From Pseudomonadota bacterium (lineage in GTDB: Bacteria; Pseudomonadota; Alphaproteobacteria; Geminicoccales; Geminicoccaceae): a stretch of DNA of 64,000 nucleotides. The stretch is taken from positions 1-64,000 of the forward strand of contig JAUQQO010000020.1 of the NCBI GenBank assembly GCA_030549795.1, written 5' to 3'. Positions 20,074-29,430 of the stretch are shown here, piece after piece. A program made the position numbers and the translations under genes. Position 1 is the first letter of the stretch; each line of letters begins with the position of its first letter. Below the pieces are notes generated by a model that was not told where the DNA came from, did no database searches, and was given only the letters and a program-made list of their open reading frames with translations.

Positions 20074-23000
20074 GTGACCGAACTCCTCTCCGTTTCGCTC
20101 GACGACAAGTACCGGCTCGAAGAAGGCCGAATCTATCTTACCGGGGTGCAGGCGCTCGTTCGCCTGCCCATCGACCAGATCCGCCGCGATCGCCGGGCGG
20201 GTCTGCGCACCGCCGGATACATCACCGGCTACCGCGGCTCGCCTTTAGGCGGCTACGACCAGCAGCTATCGGCTGCCAGGACTTGGCTCGCCGCCCACGA
20301 CATCCGCCACGAGCCGGCGGTCAACGAGGATCTCGCCGCCACCGCCTGCCAGGGCACCCAGCAAGTGAACCTGCGCGGCGAGGGCCGCTACGACGGCGTG
20401 TTCGCCATCTGGTACGGCAAAGGGCCGGGCGTCGATCGCTCGGGCGATGCCATCCGCCACGGCAATCTCTTCGGCACCGATCCCAAAGGTGGCGTGCTGT
20501 TGCTCTTAGGCGACGATCACATCTGCGAGTCCTCGACCACCGCGCACCAGTCCGAATACGCCATGGTCGATGCCATGGTGCCGGTCCTCAACCCTTCGGG
20601 CGTGCAGGAGATCCTCGAATACGGGCTCTTCGGGATCGCGCTCTCGCGCTTCTCGGGAGCCTGGGTGGCGCTCAAGTGCATCCACGACACGGTCGAGAGC
20701 ACCGCATCCATCCACATCGCCCCCGACCAGCCGCGCATCCTCATCCCCGATGAGCGTGGCCTTCCGCCCATCCGCCGGCACATCGAGATCCCACCCGAAC
20801 TACCCTGGCCGCCGATGGCGCTCGAGGTCGAGCGGCGGCTGCACACGGTGCGCATGCAGGCGGCCAAACTCTTCGCGCGCACCAACCGCCTCGACCGCAT
20901 CGTCCTCGGGCGGCCGGGGGCGCGGCTCGTGGTGGTCACCACCGGCAAGTCCTACCAAGACGTCCAAGTCGCCTTACACGAGCTCGGGATCGACGAAGCG
21001 CGCGCCCGCGCGCTCGATCTCGCGGTCTTCAAGGTGGCGATGACCTTCCCGCTCGAGCCCGAAGCCTTGCGCGAAGCGGTCTTGGGCAGCGAGCTCGCCA
21101 TGGTGGTCGAGGAAAAGCGGGGCCTCATCGAGAGCCAAGCGAAAGAGATCCTCTACCACGAGCCCGACCGGCCGCGCGTGATCGGTAAAGAGGACGAAGA
21201 GGGCCGCACGCTCTTTCCCTCGTGGGGACATCTCGAGCCGCTCTCGATCGCCATCGCCCTCGGCCGACGGCTGCTCGCCCGCACCGGCGACGCTGCGCTC
21301 GCCGAGCGGCTGCGCGAGCTCGAGGCGCGGCAGGCACAACTGCCGCGCGCCACCGCCGAGCTCATCCGCCTGCCCTGGTTCTGCCCCGGATGCCCGCACA
21401 ACACGAGCACCAAGGTACCGGAAGGCTCGCGCGCTCTAGGCGGCATCGGCTGCCACTTCATGGCCACCTGGATGGGACGCGAGACCTACGGCTGGACGCA
21501 GATGGGCGGCGAGGGGGCGTCCTGGATCGGCCAGGCGCCCTTTTCGACGCGCCGGCATGTTTTCCAGAACATCGGCGATGGCACGTTCTACCATTCGGGC
21601 TCGCTCGCGGTGCGCGCCGCCGTCGCTTCGGGTGCCAACATCACCTTCAAGATCCTCTACAACGATGCGGTGGCGATGACCGGCGGTCAGAAAATGGAGA
21701 CCGCCAATCTCACCGTGCCGCAGATCACCCGCCTGCTGGAAGCCGAAGGGGTCAAGGCGATCGCGGTGGTCACGGACGATCCGCGCAAATATCCGATCCC
21801 CTCCGGCTTCGCGCCCGGGGTGACGGTGCATCCGCGCGAAGAACTCGAGCGCGTGCAAAGACAGATGCGCGAGATCCCGGGCGTTACTGCGATCATCTTC
21901 GATCAGACTTGTGCCGCCGAGAAGCGACGGCGCCGCAAACGCGGCAGCTATCCCGATCCTGATGAGCGGGTGGTGATCAACGAGCTGGTGTGCGAGGGGT
22001 GCGGCGACTGTGGCGTGCAGTCCAACTGTGTCGCCATTCAGCCGGTGGAAACCGAATACGGCCGCAAGCGCCGCATCGATCAATCGGCCTGCAACAAGGA
22101 CTTTTCTTGTATACGAGGCTTCTGCCCGTCCTTCGTGACGGTCAAAGGCGCGCGGCTCAAGCGGAACGCCGTGAGATTGGACGAAGTTCCGTTGCCCGCG
22201 CCGCCCGAACCGCAGCTGCCGGCGCTCGATGGCGCCTACGGCATCGTCGTCGCCGGCATCGGCGGGACCGGCGTGGTGACCGTCGCCGCCCTGCTCGGCA
22301 TGGCGGCGCACCTCGAAGGCAAGGGCTTCGTTGCGCTCGACATGATCGGCCTCGCGCAGAAGGGCGGGGCGGTCGTAAGCCATATCAAGATCGCGCCTAC
22401 GCCCGAGGCCGTGGGCGCTCCGCGGGTTGCCCCCGGGGGAGCGCGATTGCTCTTGGGCTGCGATCTTTTGGTTGCGGCGGGGCGGACAGCGCTTCCCACC
22501 GTGCGGCGCGGGGTCACCCGCATCGTGGCCAACAGCGAAGAGGTTTTAACCGGCGCGTTCACCCGCGATCCCGACCTCGTCTTTCCGGCCGCACAGCTCG
22601 TGCGCAGCCTGCAGGCGGCGGCCGGCGCGGAGAACGTCGAGCTCGTCGATGCCGGTCGGCTCGCCCGTGCGCTTTTGGGCGATACGATCGGAGCCAATCT
22701 CTTCCTCGTCGGCTACGCCTGGCAGAAGGGGCTCTTGCCGCTCTCCGAAGCGGCGATCCTGCGCGCGATCGAGATCAACGGTGTGGCGGTGGACTTCAAC
22801 AAGCGCGCATTTCAGTGGGGGCGGCAGGCGGCGGTCGACCTTGCGCGAGTGCACGCGCTTGCCGGTATCACCGACCATCGTCCGCTTGACCTCGAGGCGA
22901 CGATCGCCGATCGGACGCGCTTTTTGACCGACTATCAAGATGCTGCCTGGGCCGCGCGCTACCGGCGCACGGTCGAGAAAGTGCGCGCTGCAGAACAGCG

Positions 23001-23547
23001 CGTCGCCCCGGCGAGCCAAGAGCTCACCCTCGCGGTGGCGCGCAACCTCTTCAAGCTCATGGCCTATAAAGACGAGTACGAAGTGGCCCGGCTCATGTCG
23101 GGCGAAGCCTTCCGCGCGCAGCTCGCGCGCGAGTTCGAGAGCTTCGACCGCCTCGAGTTCCACCTCGCGCCACCGCTTCTCGCCGAGCGCGATCCGCAGA
23201 CGGGACAGTTGCAAAAGCGCCGCTTCGGGCCCTGGATGATGACCGTGTTCCGGTGGCTCGCGCGGCTACGGTTTTTGCGCGGCACGGTCTTCGATCCCTT
23301 CGGCTGGACGGCCGAGCGGCGCAGCGAGCGTGCCCTCATTGCCGACTACGAGGCGCTCGTGGACGAGATCGCGGCTGGCCTTTCTCCCGCCCGGTTGCCC
23401 CTTGCGCTCGAGCTCGCGCGCCTGCCCGAGGACATTCGCGGCTTCGGCCATATCAAAGAAGCCAATCTCGCGCGCGTGCGGGCCCGCTGGCGCGAGCTCT
23501 TGGCGCGCTGGCGCACGCCCGAGACCTTGCCACTGGCAGCCGAGTAG
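20074..23547 (+). CDS. Indolepyruvate ferredoxin oxidoreductase, fused alpha-beta chain
   Basis: A 1157-residue thiamine-diphosphate and iron-sulfur enzyme that oxidatively decarboxylates aryl pyruvates from aromatic amino acid transamination to aryl-CoA. In order it has the pyrimidine-binding alpha domain (ITGYRGSPLGGYDQQL near residue 50), a thiamine diphosphate domain (QNIGDGTFYHSGSL near 500, with NDAVAMTGGQ), ferredoxin-type cysteines (CEGCGDCGVQSNC near 640, then CNKDFSCIRGFC) and a gamma-type domain (VVAGIGGTGVVTVAALLG near 730). The one-chain form is common in aerobic proteobacteria. The GTG at 20074 is chosen because the conserved protein begins there; the frame is open for 113 further codons upstream. 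Confidence 0.93.
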   Translation: MTELLSVSLDDKYRLEEGRIYLTGVQALVRLPIDQIRRDRRAGLRTAGYITGYRGSPLGGYDQQLSAARTWLAAHDIRHEPAVNEDLAATACQGTQQVNLRGEGRYDGVFAIWYGKGPGVDRSGDAIRHGNLFGTDPKGGVLLLLGDDHICESSTTAHQSEYAMVDAMVPVLNPSGVQEILEYGLFGIALSRFSGAWVALKCIHDTVESTASIHIAPDQPRILIPDERGLPPIRRHIEIPPELPWPPMALEVERRLHTVRMQAAKLFARTNRLDRIVLGRPGARLVVVTTGKSYQDVQVALHELGIDEARARALDLAVFKVAMTFPLEPEALREAVLGSELAMVVEEKRGLIESQAKEILYHEPDRPRVIGKEDEEGRTLFPSWGHLEPLSIAIALGRRLLARTGDAALAERLRELEARQAQLPRATAELIRLPWFCPGCPHNTSTKVPEGSRALGGIGCHFMATWMGRETYGWTQMGGEGASWIGQAPFSTRRHVFQNIGDGTFYHSGSLAVRAAVASGANITFKILYNDAVAMTGGQKMETANLTVPQITRLLEAEGVKAIAVVTDDPRKYPIPSGFAPGVTVHPREELERVQRQMREIPGVTAIIFDQTCAAEKRRRRKRGSYPDPDERVVINELVCEGCGDCGVQSNCVAIQPVETEYGRKRRIDQSACNKDFSCIRGFCPSFVTVKGARLKRNAVRLDEVPLPAPPEPQLPALDGAYGIVVAGIGGTGVVTVAALLGMAAHLEGKGFVALDMIGLAQKGGAVVSHIKIAPTPEAVGAPRVAPGGARLLLGCDLLVAAGRTALPTVRRGVTRIVANSEEVLTGAFTRDPDLVFPAAQLVRSLQAAAGAENVELVDAGRLARALLGDTIGANLFLVGYAWQKGLLPLSEAAILRAIEINGVAVDFNKRAFQWGRQAAVDLARVHALAGITDHRPLDLEATIADRTRFLTDYQDAAWAARYRRTVEKVRAAEQRVAPASQELTLAVARNLFKLMAYKDEYEVARLMSGEAFRAQLAREFESFDRLEFHLAPPLLAERDPQTGQLQKRRFGPWMMTVFRWLARLRFLRGTVFDPFGWTAERRSERALIADYEALVDEIAAGLSPARLPLALELARLPEDIRGFGHIKEANLARVRARWRELLARWRTPETLPLAAE

Positions 23548-23715
23548 CGTTTTACGCGCAGCAGCCGAGCGAGAGCTGTCGTTGCGCGCTCGCGCTCGGG
23601 GATTAAGATCGTGCCGCTGCAAAGAGAGGTCGCAGGGAATGCGCCTGTGCGGCGCTTCGCGCATTGCTTTCTCTGCGAACGTTCTCTGCGAACGAAGATC
23701 AGGGAGGACATCTCG

Positions 23716-24846
<1,131 letters not shown>

Positions 24847-24873
24847 GCGCTCAAAACCTCGATCCGAAGCGAG

Positions 24874-24899
24874 AAACGGCGGCCGCAAGGCCGCCGTTT
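24874..24899. terminator. Bidirectional intrinsic terminator
   Basis: A perfect 11-pair stem AAACGGCGGCC/GGCCGCCGTTT with a GCAA loop lies between the convergent propeller and methyltransferase genes. The stem ends in TTT on either strand, so it can act in both directions. Confidence 0.75.
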
Positions 24900-24916
24900 G
24901 CCATCGAGATGCGGGC

Positions 24917-25591
24917 TCAGCGCGGCGTGAGCACGAGCAAGCTCACCGCATCGCCCATGTAGCTTCGGTGCAGAAGCGGCATGAGCCCGGCTTTGGCGAT
25001 GTGCTGTTCGGTGGTGGGATCGAAGCGCCCGGCAAAGGCCCAGCGCAGCCAGCTCGAAAGCAAGCGCATCCACCAACGCACGAGTGTGCGCGAAGAGCGG
25101 TGGTAGTCGAGCAGTAAGATCCGCCCGCCCGGTCGGGTAACGCGGGCGAGCTCGCGCAGAGCCGGCAGCTGCAGCGCATCCGGCAGGCACAGGAGCACGA
25201 AGGTCGCAACTACGGTGTCGAAATGGCCATCGGGGAAGCCGAGTTCGAGCAGGTTCATCTCGAAAAGCTCGACCTCGCGACCGAGACGGCGTGCGCGGGC
25301 GCGGGCGCGCGCGAGCATGGCCGGGCTCGCGTCGATGCCAATGACCGGGGCGGAGGTCGGATAAAAAGGCATGTTACGGCCGGTTCCCACCCCGACGTCC
25401 AAGAGCCGTCCGGGTAGGGCATGACGGAAAAGCTCGGCGCGCAAACGCCGCTTCCAGCTCCATTCGTAAAATCCGTCCAGAAGATCGTAGACCGGTGCGA
25501 TGCGCTCGTAGGCGCGGCGTACCGCGCGCGTGTGCGCTTCGATAAGAGACGCGTCCGCAAACGCTGTCTCGGAGGCGGTCTTAGGGTTCAC
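24917..25591 (-). CDS. Class I SAM-dependent methyltransferase, UbiE/PmtA-like
   Basis: A 224-residue protein with the Rossmann methyltransferase motifs: motif I LLDVGVGTGRNMPFY, the acidic residue of VIGIDASPAML, the FDTVVATFVLLCLPDA strand and RVTRPGGRILLLDYHRS. The N-terminal helix AYERIAPVYDLLDGFY is typical of UbiE and phosphatidylethanolamine N-methyltransferase relatives. The GTG at 25591 is chosen because GAGG lies about 8 bases upstream; the frame extends to an ATG at 25684, which would add 31 residues without a ribosome-binding site. It follows a lipid-type glycosyltransferase gene on the same strand, so a lipid substrate is plausible. Confidence 0.8.
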   Translation of the reverse strand: MNPKTASETAFADASLIEAHTRAVRRAYERIAPVYDLLDGFYEWSWKRRLRAELFRHALPGRLLDVGVGTGRNMPFYPTSAPVIGIDASPAMLARARARARRLGREVELFEMNLLELGFPDGHFDTVVATFVLLCLPDALQLPALRELARVTRPGGRILLLDYHRSSRTLVRWWMRLLSSWLRWAFAGRFDPTTEQHIAKAGLMPLLHRSYMGDAVSLLVLTPR

Positions 25592-25731
25592 GGTCGGACC
25601 TCGGTCGTCGATGGCAGCGGGTCGATCGGCCTTGGCTCGCAACAACGGCGCCCAAGGAAACGCTCTCAGGAACGCGCTCCCCATGGCGAAGAGCGCGCGT
25701 GGACGCGAACCAGCGGCACCTCCCGGTTCCC

Positions 25732-26862
25732 TCAGCCGTTGGAAGCCGGCTCGGCCAACCGCATGGCATTGCCGCGCCAGACGAATTGGTTACCCACCCA
25801 GCCCTGGACGTAGAGGATGGGCAGCGCGAGATCGCGCAGGATCATGGCGGGTATCGTCCAGCGGGTGAGGTGCCAACCGGCGCTGCGCGCGAGCGCCGCC
25901 TCCGCCGCGTACCAGAACAAGAGCAGCACGAAGAGCGCCGGCAAGACCGGCATCTCGGCCAGCCAGGCCCACAGCCCGCAGGCAAGCGCAGGCATCACAC
26001 TGCCCGAGGCGATTTCGGCAGCATAGAGCAGGGGAAAGGTCTCGCGCCGCAGGCGCGCCCAGCGCAGCTGGCGATTCCACACTTCCCTGAAGGTCCGCCG
26101 TCCGAGCGCCTGCTCGAAGGGACGCGGCACGACGCGGATGCGGTAGCCGGCGGCACGCAAGAGTTTGGTGGTGGCGGCGTCTTCTGCCGGCTCGGCGGCG
26201 AGCGCCTCGATCCCGCCCAAGGGCTCGAGGATCGAGCGGCGGTAGAGCATGACCTTGCCCTGGGCGAAGCCGCAGCCCAGGGCATCGGCGAACAGCTGCC
26301 AGCGGGTCTGGTAGGTGTTGAGGAAGGCGCACTCCAGTTCCGCCCAAAAGCCCTCCACGCGCGCCGCGATGGGCGGTGCGCAGACGAGGCCGGTATCCTC
26401 TCGCCACTCACTCAACAGACGGGCAAAGAAGTCGGAAGGCAACAGCACATTGCTGTCCACCATGGCGATCAGATCGAAGCGCGCCGCCCGCCAGCCTTTG
26501 ACCGTATTGTTGAGTTTGGGGTTGATGCTGATCGGATCGTCGCCCACGAGCAAGCGTGCCGGAATGTGCGGGTTGGCGGCGATCAACCGCTGGATCAACG
26601 GGACCACCGGATCATCGGCATCTTTGACGCAGAAAATCACTTCATAGTGCGGCCAGTCGAGCCGAAAGCTCGAAGCAAGAGCCTCTTCGAGGTGGTTTTC
26701 CAGCCCGCGCACGGGGCGCAAAAGCGTGATCGGCGGGCGTTCGACCGGTGCCGCGGGGCGCTGGCGGTCGCGCGCGGCGCGCCAGGCGACGAGGCTCGTG
26801 CTCGCAAGATGGGCGAGCGCCGCGATCGTACAGGTACCCGACGCTGCAGCTTCGATCGGCAT
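25732..26862 (-). CDS. GT21-like glycosyltransferase (ceramide glucosyltransferase / HpnI type)
   Basis: A 376-residue membrane glycosyltransferase. The GT-A core has ITLLRPVRGLENHLEEAL, the nucleotide-binding VIFCVKDADDP, PKLNNTVKGW and MVDSNVLLPSDF (metal-binding DxN/DxD position). The acceptor side carries AAEPAEDAAT and the RQLRWARLRR motif corresponding to (R/Q)xxRW. C-terminal hydrophobic stretches (MPVLPALFVLLLFWY, TIPAMILRDLALPI) and an N-terminal one suggest membrane anchoring. Relatives make glucosylceramide or act in hopanoid synthesis (HpnI); no hopanoid genes are in the window, so the acceptor is open. The ribosome-binding site is GGGAGG. Confidence 0.8.
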   Translation of the reverse strand: MPIEAAASGTCTIAALAHLASTSLVAWRAARDRQRPAAPVERPPITLLRPVRGLENHLEEALASSFRLDWPHYEVIFCVKDADDPVVPLIQRLIAANPHIPARLLVGDDPISINPKLNNTVKGWRAARFDLIAMVDSNVLLPSDFFARLLSEWREDTGLVCAPPIAARVEGFWAELECAFLNTYQTRWQLFADALGCGFAQGKVMLYRRSILEPLGGIEALAAEPAEDAATTKLLRAAGYRIRVVPRPFEQALGRRTFREVWNRQLRWARLRRETFPLLYAAEIASGSVMPALACGLWAWLAEMPVLPALFVLLLFWYAAEAALARSAGWHLTRWTIPAMILRDLALPILYVQGWVGNQFVWRGNAMRLAEPASNG

Positions 26863-26984
26863 CGAACCTCCCGACGGGTCGAATTCCTCTTTGGCACGCT
26901 CCCGAAGATGGGAATGCTGCTAAGGGCGCCTGTCGACAAGAGGATGACGGTCAGGACCGCGGGCACTGCACCGTTATTGTGCTA

Positions 26985-28157
26985 TCAGCGTCGCTGCTCG
27001 ATCCAGGTACGGATGCGCGCGCAGGCCTCGCGGATCGCGTCGATCGAGGCGGCGTAAGAGAAGCGCAAGTAACCCTCGCCGAAGATGCCGAAGGAGGTCC
27101 CGGCGATCACCGCCACACCGGCTTCCTCGAGCAGGCGATCCTGCAGTTCGCGCGCCGAGAAGCCGGTATCACGGATGTTGGGGAAAGCGTAGAAGGCGCC
27201 TCCCGGCATCGGACAGCGAAAGCCGGGGATGCGGTTGAGCTCCTCGACGATCACCCGCCGGCGCTCGGAAAAGGCGCGCACCATCGCCTCGACCGCGTCC
27301 TGCGGGCCTTTGAGCGCTTCGATCCCGGCCCACTGAGTGGCGGCGTTGACACAGGAATGGACGTTGACGGCAAGGCGCACCGCATGATCGACAAGGCTCT
27401 TGGGCCAAACACCCCATCCCAAGCGCCAGCCGGTCATGGCATAGGTCTTCGACCAGCCGTCCAAGAGGATGAGGCGGTCCTCGAGCTCGCGATAGGCGAG
27501 AAGCGACGCGTGCGGCACCCCGTCGTAGACGATGCGCGCGTAGATCTCATCGGAGAGGACGGCGACCTGCGGATGGCGGGCAAGCCCGGCAACGAGACGG
27601 TCGAGTTCGGCCTTGGGTACCACCCCGCCCGTGGGATTGGCCGGACTGTTGACGATGAGAAGGCGCGTGCGCGGGGTGATCTGGGCGAGCACCTCCTCTG
27701 CCGAAAAAGCATAGCCCTTGTTCTCGTGCAGGGCGATCGGCACCGGCGTCGCACCGGTCCACTCGATGAGCGAGCGGTAAATGGGAAAGCCGGGGTCGGG
27801 GTAGAGGATCTCCGCCCCCGGCTCGCCGAACATGGCGATCGCCATGAACATCGTGACCTTGCCGCCGGGGACGATGACGATGCGGTCGGGATCGACGTCC
27901 ACACCGCGCCGCTTCCACATGTCCTCGGCTACCGCTTCGCGCAGCGGTCGAATGCCGTTGGCGGGCGTGTAGCCGTGATGCCCGTCGCGCAGAGCCTTCA
28001 CCGCGGCTTCGACGATGTTGGGCGGCGTGGGGAAGTCGGGCTGTCCGATCCCGAGGTTGATGATGTCACGGCCGGCTTCCCGAAGCCGCGTGGCGCGGGC
28101 GAGGACATCAAACGCGGTCTCGGTACCAAGACGAGCCATGCCGGCAGCGAGCTGCAT
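26985..28157 (-). CDS. Class I pyridoxal-phosphate aminotransferase
   Basis: A 390-residue fold-type I enzyme of the aspartate/aromatic aminotransferase group. It has INLGIGQPDFPTPP (N-terminal substrate loop), VNSPANPTGG, SDEIYARIVYDG (Asp203 and Tyr206 contacting the cofactor) and GWSKTYAMTGWRLGW with the Schiff-base Lys237. The C-terminal FSYAAS contains the carboxylate-binding region, in which F-R-F/L-S-Y is usual. Substrate choice (aspartate, alanine or aromatic) cannot be read. The start at 28157 has GGGGGAGG six bases upstream. It is divergent from the unknown gene at 28299. Confidence 0.9.
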   Translation of the reverse strand: MQLAAGMARLGTETAFDVLARATRLREAGRDIINLGIGQPDFPTPPNIVEAAVKALRDGHHGYTPANGIRPLREAVAEDMWKRRGVDVDPDRIVIVPGGKVTMFMAIAMFGEPGAEILYPDPGFPIYRSLIEWTGATPVPIALHENKGYAFSAEEVLAQITPRTRLLIVNSPANPTGGVVPKAELDRLVAGLARHPQVAVLSDEIYARIVYDGVPHASLLAYRELEDRLILLDGWSKTYAMTGWRLGWGVWPKSLVDHAVRLAVNVHSCVNAATQWAGIEALKGPQDAVEAMVRAFSERRRVIVEELNRIPGFRCPMPGGAFYAFPNIRDTGFSARELQDRLLEEAGVAVIAGTSFGIFGEGYLRFSYAASIDAIREACARIRTWIEQRR

Positions 28158-28298
28158 CGGATCCTCCCCCCTCTCTCGCGGCGGCGGACCTTAGGCAGCT
28201 GAGGGCAGCCCTGACAACCCGGCAACGGTCCGAGCCGCCCATCGCCAAAGCGCGCCGAACGGTGCTAAACTTGCAAAATCTAAAAAGGGGAGAAGACG

Positions 28299-28706
28299 AT
28301 GAGCGATCGCGACCCCTCGAGGGAGCGAACCGAGCTCGATGCCGGAGCGAAACTGTTCTTCGCGAGCTGCCCCGACCCCGAATACGAGCGCTGCCTTGCG
28401 CGAGAGGTAGTCGACGGTGTGCACTATCTCTATTTCGAGGATGTTCAGACGATCGGCGCGCTGCGCTTGGGCATTCCCTCGCCGATGAGCTATCCGCAGC
28501 TCGTGCTCGTCGTGGGCGCGGATGGTATGCCGGAGCGCATGATCCGCCTCGAGTGTTCGCTTTTCGGGACGCAGATGCTGGGCGTGCTCGAGCGCGACGG
28601 CCGACACCTGAACTTCGGACCCCGCTCCCGATCGGCAGCGACCGCATTTATGAAAGAAGCGATCGCACTCGATCAGCGGTTGCGCGCGCAACAGCCAAAT
28701 TCTTGA
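28299..28706 (+). CDS. Unknown protein, first of a tandem paralogous pair
   Basis: A 135-residue protein with no family I recognise. The core FFASCPDPEYERCL, then LYFEDVQTIGALRLG, then YPQLVLVV and MPERMIRLE, is repeated with many identities in the next gene at 28957. A central hydrophobic strand and alternating polar strands suggest a small mixed alpha/beta fold; no signal peptide or membrane segment is seen. Both copies keep one conserved cysteine (SCPD/QCPD). The ATG is preceded by GGGGAGA. The sequence just upstream is AT-rich (CTAAACTTGCAAAATCTAAAA), a likely promoter. Confidence 0.75.
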   Translation: MSDRDPSRERTELDAGAKLFFASCPDPEYERCLAREVVDGVHYLYFEDVQTIGALRLGIPSPMSYPQLVLVVGADGMPERMIRLECSLFGTQMLGVLERDGRHLNFGPRSRSAATAFMKEAIALDQRLRAQQPNS

Positions 28707-28956
28707 CCTTTAGGCCACGGCCGCGTGCAGGCGAAGACGCCGCGGACTTTGTCTTTCGGGTGAGCGTGCCGCGCATGCTTCAAGATGCGCGCGAGATTTT
28801 CGGGTTGGCGCTTGCCGTCCGAGGCGCGCGCGCTCAAAGCAGGCATCGGCCGGATCGGAACGCCCGGCACCGGCGGCGGGCAACGGCCTGCGACCCCCTT
28901 GGGCGAAGCATCCGAGCATGATAAGGTGCGTCATTCGCTTTGCTGGGAGACGCTCT

Positions 28957-29349
28957 GTGAACCCAAACGCCGACGCCGACGCTGCCGCCCAAGCTGAAGA
29001 CTATTTCTTCGCCCAATGTCCCGATCCGCGCGCCGAGCGGGTCCTTGCGAGCGGCGAAGTGGACGGAATCGTGCTGCTCTACTTCGAAGACGTGCAGACC
29101 ATCGCCACCCTGCGCGCCGGCTATGCCTGGCCCGTGCGCTTCCCGCAGGTCGTGGTGGTACTCGATGCCGAAGGCGTACCCGAGCGGATGGTGCGCATCG
29201 AGGAAGACGAAAGCGGTGCGCAACGGCTGTGTCTGGTGACCCGAGATGGCACGCATGTGAGCTTCGGGCCGATCGAGCGCACGGATGCGGCGGCCTTCCT
29301 TGCCACCGCTGCCGAGGTTCTGCGCGCGGAGGCGGGGGCGGAAGCCTAA
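28957..29349 (+). CDS. Unknown protein, second of a tandem paralogous pair
   Basis: A 130-residue paralogue of the gene at 28299: it shares FFAxCPDPxxER, LYFEDVQTIxxLRxG, FPQVVVVLDAEG/YPQLVLVVGADG and VPERMVRIE, and both end with a FGP segment (HVSFGP here, HLNFGP in the first copy). The GTG at 28957 is preferred because GGGAGA lies 6-7 bases upstream and because the N-terminus then aligns with the paralogue; an ATG at 28918 is in frame. The pair is separated by 250 bases. The amidase gene converges from the other side. The function is unknown. Confidence 0.75.
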   Translation: MNPNADADAAAQAEDYFFAQCPDPRAERVLASGEVDGIVLLYFEDVQTIATLRAGYAWPVRFPQVVVVLDAEGVPERMVRIEEDESGAQRLCLVTRDGTHVSFGPIERTDAAAFLATAAEVLRAEAGAEA

Positions 29350-29430
29350 GCCAGCCCGCTCAGCGGGATTGCGAGGAAGCGATCGCCGGCCGCGCGCGGG
29401 CGAAGACGGCGTGGATCTGCGCCTTGGGCG

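Noticed and set aside
28771-28790. Stem-loop GCGCAT/ATGCGC between the two paralogues
   Set aside because: The stem is short, the loop is eight bases and the T-rich tail is displaced by six bases, so it is not convincing as a terminator.
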